From RYN-433 sp036558265 (lineage in GTDB: Bacteria > Planctomycetota > Phycisphaerae > Tepidisphaerales > Tepidisphaeraceae), in the NCBI GenBank assembly GCA_036558265.1, contig DATBFY010000220.1:1-6607 (forward strand): a DNA stretch of 6,607 nt. Direction: 5' to 3'. Of this stretch, positions 1 to 6,000 are shown in pieces (position 1 is the first letter of the stretch; each line of letters opens with the position of its first letter). The notes beneath the pieces were generated by a model, which worked only from the letters and a program-made list of their open reading frames with translations, was not told the DNA's origin and ran no database searches. Both the position numbers and the translations under genes were made by a program.

Positions 1-2
1 CG

Positions 3-179
3 GAACCGCAGGCAGATGAGAAATACGCGAGGATCGCGCGGAACGTTCACGTTCTGCTCTTCGCGCGGCGGCCGGATGGGCTGCCGCAAACGATCATCCC
101 CGAGCGGCTTCGAGAGGCGCTTCATGCCCTCTTCGAGAAGAAGCGCGCACTTTCGGATAAGGATCGACGCGGGCAGTGA
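3..179 (+). CDS. 3' end of unidentified gene, partial at left edge
   Basis: An open frame enters from the left edge and gives 58 residues, starting EPQADEKYARIARNVHVLLF and ending EKKRALSDKDRRGQ, before a TGA at 177-179. It has no internal start codon that would make it a separate gene, so it is read as the C-terminal part of a longer protein. The composition is that of a real protein: a hydrophobic stretch (VHVLLF), then an amphipathic helix-like segment (ERLREALHALFEKKRAL) and a charged tail. The other plus-strand frames across this stretch either stop early or are unusually rich in Arg and Ser. The gene is convergent with the minus-strand gene at 237-518, with 57 bp between the stop codons and no clear terminator hairpin there. 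I do not recognise the family and assign no function. Confidence 0.6.
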   Translation, partial: EPQADEKYARIARNVHVLLFARRPDGLPQTIIPERLREALHALFEKKRALSDKDRRGQ

Positions 180-236
180 CGACACCAATCGTGAAAACGA
201 CCGGGCGCAGGACTGCGGGCAGCGCTCGGCCGACTG

Positions 237-518
237 CTACCGCTGGCCAAGCCGAAGAAGGAAGTCGAGCAGGCCGAGCAATTCTGCTTTCAACTCGGGT
301 TCCATTTCCTTCTCTTCCCATTTCGAACGAAGCTCTTGCGCCCTCTCTGTCAACTTCTGCTTGCGGGCCTGCTGTCGACGATTCTCCGTCTCGATGATCT
401 CGTTCAAGTCGCCGGGAACGTGCTGCGCGCAATAGTGGTGAGTAGAACCGCCGTGGCCGTCCGTGATGGAGACCTTTGCCTCCGCTTCGCAACGTTCGCA
501 TCGTTGACCTTCATTCAT
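237..518 (-). CDS. small zinc-finger / coiled-coil protein, 93 aa
   Basis: The predicted protein starts MNEGQRCERCEAEAKVSI. It has a putative metal-binding set C7-x2-C10 and C30-x2-H33, with extra histidines at 22, 27 and 28, so it resembles a small CxxC...CxxH zinc finger. Residues about 40-72 are rich in Glu, Gln, Arg and Lys with few helix breakers and probably form a helix or coiled coil. A second amphipathic helix ends the protein (LKAELLGLLDFLLRLGQR). The ATG at 516-518 is chosen because GAGG lies 7 nt upstream and because the zinc-finger part begins directly after it. The same frame is open upstream to 731, but that extension is the translation of an intergenic repeat. The layout vaguely recalls small zinc-ribbon proteins such as McsA-like factors, where a CxxC domain precedes a charged helix, but I cannot place it in a named family. 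A role as an adaptor or regulator is inference. Confidence 0.72.
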   Translation of the reverse strand: MNEGQRCERCEAEAKVSITDGHGGSTHHYCAQHVPGDLNEIIETENRRQQARKQKLTERAQELRSKWEEKEMEPELKAELLGLLDFLLRLGQR

Positions 519-525
519 CGAGTCG

Positions 526-529
526 CCTC
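526..529 (-). promoter_or_regulatory. Shine-Dalgarno site deciding the start of the 93-aa gene
   Basis: On the minus strand GAGG is followed by CGACTCG and then ATG at 518-516, a spacing of 7 nt. This supports the short start over the 71-residue upstream extension of the same frame. Confidence 0.5.
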
Positions 530-545
530 GTGCCCAATAGCTCCG

Positions 546-551
546 ATTGTA
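546..551 (-). promoter_or_regulatory. possible -10 element upstream of the 93-aa gene
   Basis: The minus strand reads TACAAT here, 27 nt before the ATG at 518, one mismatch from the sigma-70 consensus TATAAT. No good TTGACA-like -35 box lies 16-18 bp upstream, so this is only a candidate. It would give a 5' leader of about 20 nt that contains the GAGG site. Confidence 0.25.
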
Positions 552-609
552 TTGCGCCGGCGCAGGATAGCATGCCGCTCGCCGTGCGACGCAAATCTGC
601 AACAACGAT

Positions 610-719
610 CCCGCGGAGGGTGGACGGGTGCGGGCTTCGAAAGATGTAGGCGGGGTTTGGGGCAGCGCCTGGCAGCCCCCAATGGGCCGGAATTCCAACT
701 TGGCTTGAGCCGGATGGGG
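610..719 (+). repeat. dispersed ~110-bp intergenic repeat, copy 1
   Basis: It begins near CCGCGGAGGGTGGACGG, passes through GGCGGGGTTTGGGG and the 18-nt core CCCAATGGGCCGGAATTC (678-695), and ends near GCCGGATGGGG. The core is identical in three places in this window: here, at 1339-1356, and on the minus strand at 2101-2118. Similarity continues on both sides of the core with substitutions and small length differences. This copy lies about 90 bp upstream of the start of the 93-aa gene and is followed directly by the hairpin at 725-773. Its function is unknown. Confidence 0.85.
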
Positions 720-724
720 TTTGG

Positions 725-773
725 AGTTCACGCTTTAGCGTGCGTTAATTGAAGACACGCTGAAGCGTGAACT
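725..773. repeat. hairpin with nested palindromic arms
   Basis: The 18-nt arms AGTTCACGCTTTAGCGTG (725-742) and CACGCTGAAGCGTGAACT (756-773) are inverted complements with 17 of 18 positions matching, around a 13-nt loop (743-755). Each arm is itself a small palindrome: CACGCT-TT-AGCGTG on the left and CACGCT-GA-AGCGTG on the right. The sequence could therefore fold as one long stem or as two small hairpins. It has no U-tract and follows no gene end on either strand, so it is unlikely to be a plain terminator. It resembles a short mobile palindromic element of the REP/MITE kind. Confidence 0.8.
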
Positions 774-953
774 GGCGAACTGCGAGAATAAAACGTGTTG
801 CGCGCGGGTGGGAATCGGAAGTGGGGATGGTAAAAGGGGTTGCGAGAATCTCGGGTGAAAAAACCGACCCCAAAGCGGCCCCCTGGGCGACGGTTTGTGG
901 CCCCGGGATCGCCCGGCGTTGGCCCTGCCTTGGCCCTGGGGTGCGCTCCTGTC

Positions 954-1039
954 GCCCCTACGCTACGGGGCTGAATCGTTGGTTGCATTTAATAGACACG
1001 GCTTACGCCGTGGGCTATGTTCTGTCGCCGCTTTGCGGC
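954..1039. repeat. cluster of three small stem-loops
   Basis: Three short inverted repeats follow one another: GCCCC/GGGGC at 954-971 with an 8-nt loop, CACGGC-TTAC-GCCGTG at 997-1012, and GCCGC-TTT-GCGGC at 1027-1039. The stems are only 5-6 bp, but three in 86 bp outside any credible gene is notable. From memory, strings like GGCTTACGCCGTGGGCTA recur between genes in planctomycete genomes; that is recollection and not checked here. Confidence 0.5.
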
Positions 1040-1181
1040 TGTCGGTGCAGGCGTATTCGGTTGTCAATGAGCGCGTCTACAAGAAGGCGTGGGGTTGCGC
1101 GCCGGTGACGCTTCGGGCGCCATCAACGTTGCCGGAGGTGGGGATTTGCTGGGGTTTTCGGGTGAAATCTTTTTTATTTTT

Positions 1182-1219
1182 CGGATGGAGGGGGTGGCGC
1201 CGCGCGCGTCACGGGAGCG
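1182..1219 (+). repeat. possible 3'-end fragment of the ~110-bp repeat
   Basis: CGGATGGAGGG followed about 15 bp later by GTCACGGGAGCG resembles the end of copy 2 and what follows it (CGGATGGAGGG at 1371-1381, then GTCGCGGGAGCG at 1389-1400). The core of the repeat is absent here. It may be a decayed partial copy or a shared flanking motif. Confidence 0.35.
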
Positions 1220-1277
1220 CAACAAAACGTCGGAATGTTTGCGCGCGGAGGCGGGGCGGCGCTCGGTCCCGCGTCCC

Positions 1278-1381
1278 CCGCGGAGGGTCGACGGCTGCGC
1301 GGTTGCCGGGACGGTGCAGGCGGGGTTTGGGTCGGAGTCCCAATGGGCCGGAATTCCAACTTGTCTCCGCCGGATGGAGGG
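1278..1381 (+). repeat. dispersed ~110-bp intergenic repeat, copy 2
   Basis: Starts CCGCGGAGGGTCGACGG, contains GGCGGGGTTTGGG and the 18-nt core CCCAATGGGCCGGAATTC (1339-1356), and ends GCCGGATGGAGGG. With copy 1 it shares 25 contiguous bases starting at the core. Its 3' end lies 38 bp before the ATG of the zinc-ribbon membrane protein, so it probably lies in the promoter or leader of that gene. Confidence 0.85.
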
Positions 1382-1419
1382 CCAAGCGGTCGCGGGAGCG
1401 TTAAAATGGCGCGCCGGCG

Positions 1420-2049
1420 ATGAGACGACAACTCCGCATCCTGCTGAACCTGGGGGCGGTCCTGTCTCTTGTGCTCTGCGGAGCGATAGCAATCCTCTGG
1501 TTCTACGGACATCCCGGATTTAGCCGGTGCGCGCTGCTATTGAAGCCGAGCAATCAGCCCTCCCAAACGACGATTCGCGTGGGTACCGTCGGCAACCATA
1601 TCTTTTTCGACATCGAACGTACGGCAGTCGAAGACTCCCCGGGAGGATTCGAGTTCCCAAGTTCGGGGTTCGCGATGACGTCGGGTCCGCCCTCGTCGCG
1701 TGACATGCCCGACCTGATCCCTGGCGCGGGTAAGTCACTCTGGGGAACACTCGGATTCGGAACGATGCACCGTGTTGAGCGCGGGCGGGAGGAACGGACG
1801 GGCGAGTATTGGGTCGACCTGATTCACGGTCCTCTCGTCCTGCGAGATTTGCGGCGCGTATGGCTGCCCTGCTGGATTGTGCTCATGGCTATCGGTGCGC
1901 TGGTCCTTCTAATCTCGCGCCGGGCGACAAGGGTCGTACGGCGAAGATACCGGTTGACCCGAGGTCGATGCTCTGCATGTGGCTACGACCTCCGCGCCAC
2001 GCCGGATCGCTGCCCGGAATGCGGCACCGTGCCTGACGCTTCGAGGTGA
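1420..2049 (+). CDS. two-TM membrane protein with C-terminal zinc ribbon, 209 aa
   Basis: Residues about 7-29 form a first hydrophobic segment (LRILLNLGAVLSLVLCGAIA and onward) after a basic start MRRQLR. Residues 30-147 form a polar domain, predicted outside the cytoplasm, and a second TM segment spans about 148-167 (VWLPCWIVLMAIGALVLLIS). A strongly basic stretch follows (RRATRVVRRRYRLTRGR), which should hold the C-terminus in the cytoplasm. The tail CSACGYDLRATPDRCPECG carries four zinc-ligand cysteines, C184, C187, C198 and C201. This tail is known from many planctomycete hypothetical membrane proteins whose function is not established. The ATG at 1420 is the first possible start: an in-frame TAA lies at 1402-1404, leaving no room for an earlier codon. 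No good Shine-Dalgarno is seen. C20 does not fit a lipobox, because L19 precedes it. The gene is enclosed by inverted repeat copies 2 and 3. Confidence 0.88.
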   Translation: MRRQLRILLNLGAVLSLVLCGAIAILWFYGHPGFSRCALLLKPSNQPSQTTIRVGTVGNHIFFDIERTAVEDSPGGFEFPSSGFAMTSGPPSSRDMPDLIPGAGKSLWGTLGFGTMHRVERGREERTGEYWVDLIHGPLVLRDLRRVWLPCWIVLMAIGALVLLISRRATRVVRRRYRLTRGRCSACGYDLRATPDRCPECGTVPDASR

Positions 2050-2072
2050 CCGGCACGATCCGCCGCTCGCCT

Positions 2073-2184
2073 GGGCCTCCATCCGGCTGATCCAAGCGTC
2101 GAATTCCGGCCCATTGGGGTTGGCACCCCAAGCCCCGGCCTACAGGCGTCCCGCGAAGCCCGCAGCCGTCCAGCCTCCCGGCGG
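2073..2184 (-). repeat. dispersed ~110-bp intergenic repeat, copy 3 (inverted)
   Basis: Read on the minus strand it runs from CCGCCGGGAGGCTGGACGG through GGCCGGGGCTTGGGG and the 18-nt core CCCAATGGGCCGGAATTC (plus coordinates 2101-2118) to GCCGGATGGAGGCCC. It is inverted relative to copies 1 and 2 and lies 23 bp after the stop codon of the zinc-ribbon gene. Its GGATGGAGG end faces that gene, as does the same end of copy 2. Only 2 bp separate it from the half palindrome at 2187-2256. Confidence 0.85.
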
Positions 2185-2186
2185 GG

Positions 2187-2256
2187 CAAGCACCAAGATC
2201 CAAGCATCAAATCTCAAACGAACGGTCAAATTCGAAATACCAATGACCCAAACGGC
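2187..2256 (+). repeat. half copy (left arm only) of the long palindromic repeat
   Basis: About 70 bp starting CAAGCACCAAGATCCAAGC and ending AATGACCCAAACGGC are roughly 90% identical to the left arm at 2847-2918, with a 2-nt gap (CG) and a handful of substitutions. The matching right arm (CGTTTGGGTCATT and beyond) is not found downstream. Two tandem CCGCGAGTG units (2256-2264, 2265-2273) and a 7-bp inverted pair CGGCCGC/GCGGCCG (2253-2259, 2281-2287) follow directly. Confidence 0.8.
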
Positions 2257-2331
2257 CGCGAGTGCCGCGAGTGTGATTGAGCGGCCGACCCGTGACGCGA
2301 CGACTGGCGAGCCCGCGGGTGTCCAGGCCAA

Positions 2332-2818
2332 TTAGCGCCATTTCGGCTGCGCCACTCCAAGCGACTTCCTGAGGGTAGACCAGAGTTCACGAAACTCATG
2401 GCGGTCGGTCGCGCTTACGGTAATGAATCCTGCAAACACGGGTATGCTCCTTCGCAACCACAAGTCCGCACAAATGACCGGGATATCATTCCCCTTCGCG
2501 AGGTCTAGATATCTTCAATTTGCCTGTGGAATTTGAGTACTCGTAGGTCGTTATCTCGACCGCGACGCTGAGGCGCTGGCGGGCGGAGGGTGACAGTCCT
2601 AGCCTGCCCTGCTCCTTCGCGACATCGTACCGCGCCACTGGGAGGACCCGTTTCGCAAGCGACTTGAGGGCCTGCGCTCGGCATGGGAAGTTCTGACGCC
2701 GCGTGCGTTCGCGGACCTTCGTTAATCGAAAGGAGGACGCAATACGTTCGACGTCTCGAATATAAGAGGCACGCCGGATGGCCCGGCCATAGGTCAGAGG
2801 GAACGTGTCTTCGATCAT
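2332..2818 (-). pseudogene. small unidentified gene with an apparent 1-nt frameshift
   Basis: The first part starts at ATG 2816-2818 (MIEDTFPLTYGRAIRRASYI) and reads well to residue 103, ending ITTYEYSNSTGKLKI, then degenerates to SRPREGE and stops at 2486. The adjacent frame, from CTA at 2508, reads LDLAKGNDIPVICADLWLRR, continues as a protein-like sequence (SIPVFAGFITVSATDRHEF) and stops at TAA 2332-2334. That second part has no upstream ATG and is closed by a TGA at 2515-2517. Skipping one base at 2509 joins them as KLKI-LDLAK into a protein of about 161 residues. The simplest reading is a single inserted base, either a real inactivating mutation or a sequencing or assembly error. No slippery heptamer for programmed frameshifting is visible at the joint. 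I recognise no family. The N-terminal half is less certain than the C-terminal half, and no Shine-Dalgarno precedes the ATG. Confidence 0.5.
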
Positions 2819-2846
2819 GATCGCATTTCACATGGTGCGCTTGCGC

Positions 2847-3003
2847 CAAGCATCAAGGTCCGAGCATCAAATTTCAAACGGACGGTCAGTTTCGCGAAAT
2901 ACCAATGACCCAAACGGCGGCGCTGCGCCCGGTGTCGTTTGGGTCATTGCCTCATCGGTCATTCGAATTCGTTTGAGTTTTGGAGCTTGGCCCTTGGAGC
3001 TTT
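2847..3003. repeat. long imperfect palindrome (full copy)
   Basis: A perfect 13-bp inner stem AATGACCCAAACG (2904-2916) / CGTTTGGGTCATT (2936-2948) closes a 19-nt GC-rich loop. Further out, the 34-nt arms 2847-2880 and 2970-3003 are inverted complements at about 25 of 34 positions. The region between inner and outer stems is unequal in length. The left arm has a second copy at 2187-2256. The element starts about 40 bp beyond the stop codon of the large minus-strand gene, so any transcript running past that stop would contain a large hairpin. From memory, CCAAGCACCAA/TCAAACGAAT-type palindromes are common between planctomycete genes; this was not checked. Confidence 0.8.
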
Positions 3004-3016
3004 TCAAACGGCGGTA

Positions 3017-3043
3017 AGGTGAAGACGTGAAACGCGGTCACCT
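3017..3043 (-). terminator. weak hairpin directly after the large gene
   Basis: AGGTGA (3017-3022) and TCACCT (3038-3043) form a perfect 6-bp stem with a 15-nt loop, starting 2 nt beyond the TGA of the large minus-strand gene. No T-run follows on the minus strand, so intrinsic termination here is doubtful. The large palindrome at 2847-3003 is the stronger structured element downstream. Confidence 0.2.
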
Positions 3044-3045
3044 CG

Positions 3046-6000
3046 TCACGGCGCCACCACCCTCAGCATCACCGGCGGCGAGGTCGGGTTCTCGCCCGAC
3101 AACGCCCGCGCGTGGCACGGCCGCGCCTGCGCCGCGACCCAGGGGGCGCACTGGATGAAGATCTGCCGCTCCGCCTGGCCGTCGGGGATCAACACGCCGC
3201 TCAGGCCGATGTCCGAGACGATCACGCCGTGCGGCAGGTTCTCCACCTCAAAGCTCACGGGGCCCTTGAGGGCGCCGCGCTTGAGGCGCAGCCACGCGGG
3301 CGTGCGCTGGCCCGGGTGGACGGTGATGAAGTCCTGCTTCGGGTCGATCGGGTCCAGCGCCACCGTGAACTGCGGCCGGCCGGTGACCGTCACCTTCGGC
3401 AGGTCGGGCAGCGGCCGGGTCACCGGCTTGCCACCGATCGTCGCGGTGGCGGTGACCTTGATGACCGCGGGCGAGGCGGGGGCGGTGGAGGCGGGTTGAG
3501 TGGCCGGTGCATCGGCGGGGGCATAGATCGTCCCCTGGGCGTCAAGCCGTCCGGCCTCGACCGTGATCGGGTTGGTCATGCGCACCGATGAGGGGACGCC
3601 GGCGAAGCGCACGGTGACGGGCCCGTCGAAGTTGTCGATGCGGTTGACGCGCACGATGAACGGCCGCCCGCCGCCGGCGGGGACGCCGGGGTTGAACCCT
3701 TCGACCGACGCGGTGAAATCCGGCCTGGCCGGGCGGACGACCAGGCGGTAGACGAAGCGCGCTCCGCCGAAGCCCCGGCTGTCGGACACGCGCACGAGGT
3801 AGTCGCCGTCGGCGGGGGGCGTGAACGACAGGCGCGAGTCGGCGCCGAGCTGGCGGAGCTGGTCGTCGTCGTTGGCGTAGTGGAGCGTGAAGACGGGCAG
3901 GCCGTTCTCCGCGAGCTTTTCGCCCGGCGGGTGCGGCTCGACGATGTAGCATTTTTCCTCGTAGGCGTGGGCGGCGGCGCTGGTGTCGAAGAAGGTGCGG
4001 CGACGCCCGCCCACGGCGTAGAAGTTGTATTCGGAGTCGGGCCCGCGCGGGTAGAGGTCGAGCCGCACGACCTCGCCGCCCAGGTAGAGGTACTGGTTGA
4101 GCTCCATCTCCTCCCAGTTGAAGAGCCGCGCGCCGACGGCGCTGGCATCCACGGCGCGGAAGGTGATGTGCGAATCGCGGACGGCCTGGAGCTGCACGCG
4201 CTCGACCGGGCGGCCATCCGGCCAGAGCACCTCGACCCTGGTGTCGGCGGGCGAGCCGCGCTGGGCGGCCTGGGTTTCGAGGATGAGCGGCTCGCCCTTC
4301 CTGGCGGCAAAGCGGTAGCAATCGACGTCGCCCGGCGAGTCGAAGCGGCCGCTGACGCCGCCGGGCAACGGCAGGCGCATGGCGCGGTCGGGCGTGTCGT
4401 CGGGCTCGCACTCGGTGGCCTCGTCGGGATAACCCACGAGCACCGACAGCGCGCGGCGCGTGCGGAGCGCGGCACGGTCGATCGGCAGCGCGGCCTCGCC
4501 GGCGGCGGGGGCTTTGACCTTGACTTTGGCGTCGGTGGGTAGGTTGTAGCCGATCAAACGGACTTCGGATTCCCTGTCGGGCGCGACCGCCAGCGGGAAC
4601 GCGCCGGTGACGAACGGGAACGTGCCGACCGACATGCGGAAATAGTGCTGCGGCGAGGCGGCGCCCTGCAGATCGTTGACGCGGAGCGTGTAGCGCCCGT
4701 CCGCCGGCAACACCTGCACCAGCAGCGGGTCGGGATCGGTCGCATCATCGGTCGAAACGGTCAGCGGATGGCCCGCCGGGTCGAGCAGCGTGACGATCGG
4801 GTCGGCTTTGGAGGCGAAGCGTTTGGCGGCGCAGTCGATGACGATCGTCTGTCCGGCGCGGGCGTCGAAGGCGAAGGCGTCGGCCTGGCCGCGGGCGGTC
4901 AGGTTGCCACCGAAGGTGACCGGGAGCGTGGTCGCCAGCGCCGCGGCCGCGGGGCGGGTGGTCGAGGCGGGTTTCTCGAGCGCTTCGACCTGGGGCAGGT
5001 CGTCGAGGATGAATTTGGCGGCGGCGCTTGGGCCGCCGGGGCCGATGGCGACGAGATCGACAGCGCCCAGTGGCGCGTCGGCGGCAGTGGTGATCCTGGC
5101 CCGCCGGGCGTTGGGATTCGCCCGATCCGGCGGCAGAAGTTCCGCGCTGATTTTGTCATTGCCGGCGACCTTGATTGACGTGGCCGTATTGATCTCCTTG
5201 CCGGTGAGCTTGACCTCGGCGCTCGTGCCGCGCCGCATGCCGCGCGGCTCAAGGTTCGCCAGTTCCGGCTTGGGCGGGGCGATCGGCCTGGCGGTGGTGG
5301 ATTCGTAGTAGCCGACGGTGCCGTCGAGCCGGCCGACGACCGCCACGCGGGCATCGAGCGCGAGGGCGATCGCGGTCGGCCAGTCGGACTGGGCGTCGAT
5401 GGCGCGCCTGAGCTCGACCTTATTCGCGTCCCAGAGCTTGACGGTCTTGTCGTCCGCGCTGGTGAGGAGCGTCTTGCCGTCGGCCGAGAGCACGAGGCGC
5501 AGGATCGACCCCTCGTGGGCGAACTGCGCCAGCAGCAGCGTGTTGGTGCCCTCGGCGGCGGTGGGGCTGATCCGCCAGACGCGCACGCGGTTGTCGGCGC
5601 CGGCGGCGTAGAGGCGCTGGCCGTCGGGACTGAAGGCCAGCGTCTGCTGTTCCTTCGTCGGCTCGCTGCGCGTGTCGAGGCGCTTGCCGGCCGCGACGTC
5701 CCAGAGCTTGACGGTGCGGTCGGCGCTGGCGGAGGCGAGCACCTTGCCATCCGGGCGGAACGCCAGGTCGAAGACCGCGCCGTTGTGGCCTTCGAGCGTG
5801 TGAAGGGGCTTGGGCGGGTCCTGCGACAGGTCCCAGAGAATGATGCGCTGGTCGTAGGAACCGGTGGCCAGCGTCTTGCCGTCGGGCGAGATCGCGACGG
5901 CGTAGAGGGCGTCCTTGTGGCCGGTGAACCGGCGGAGGCGCTTGCCGTCGGCGACGTTCCAGATCGTCACCTCGCCAGAGACGCCCGGATCGCCGGCGGC

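Larger units (their letters stand above)
519..1419. other. gene-free, repeat-rich intergenic stretch
   Basis: I find no convincing gene in these 900 bp. The open frames across it on both strands are Arg/Gly/Pro/Ala-rich, overlap one another, and include the translated repeat sequence (the same KLEFRPIG string appears in frames made by copies 1 and 2 of the repeat). Recognisable contents are two direct copies of a ~110-bp repeat (610-719 and 1278-1381), a nested hairpin at 725-773, a group of three small stem-loops at 954-1039 and a short fragment similar to the repeat's 3' end at 1182-1219. The remaining parts, 774-953, 1040-1181 and 1220-1277, show nothing I can name. Confidence 0.6.

Noticed and set aside
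519..731. N-terminal extension of the 93-aa zinc-finger protein to an ATG at 731
   Set aside because: The extension is the reverse translation of repeat copy 1, has no domain-like content, and a better start with GAGG spacing lies at 518.
1161..1181. T-rich tract as an intrinsic terminator
   Set aside because: No GC-rich hairpin precedes it and no gene ends upstream of it on the plus strand.
1468..1482. Lipoprotein signal (C20) in the 209-aa protein
   Set aside because: The residues before the cysteine are LVL, with Leu rather than Gly, Ala or Ser at -1, and the hydrophobic segment continues past it, fitting a TM anchor.
767..1523. Overlapping open frames on both strands in the intergenic stretch (e.g. 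plus 767-1108, 895-1404, 1089-1523; minus 1064-1492, 1174-1512)
   Set aside because: They are mutually overlapping, Arg/Pro/Ala/Gly-rich, carry translated repeat sequence, and show no recognisable motif.
610..2256. CRISPR array
   Set aside because: The repeats are ~110 bp or ~70 bp, irregularly spaced by hundreds of bases and in mixed orientation; no short regular repeat-spacer pattern exists.
2486..2513. Programmed ribosomal frameshift site in the split gene
   Set aside because: No slippery heptamer, stimulatory stem or internal Shine-Dalgarno stands out at the joint; a plain one-base insertion or sequence error explains it.
3542..4475. Long minus-strand open frames of 289 and 299 codons inside the large gene
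   Set aside because: Extreme Arg/Ala/Pro or Ser/Thr/Pro composition, as expected of out-of-frame reading of a high-GC gene.
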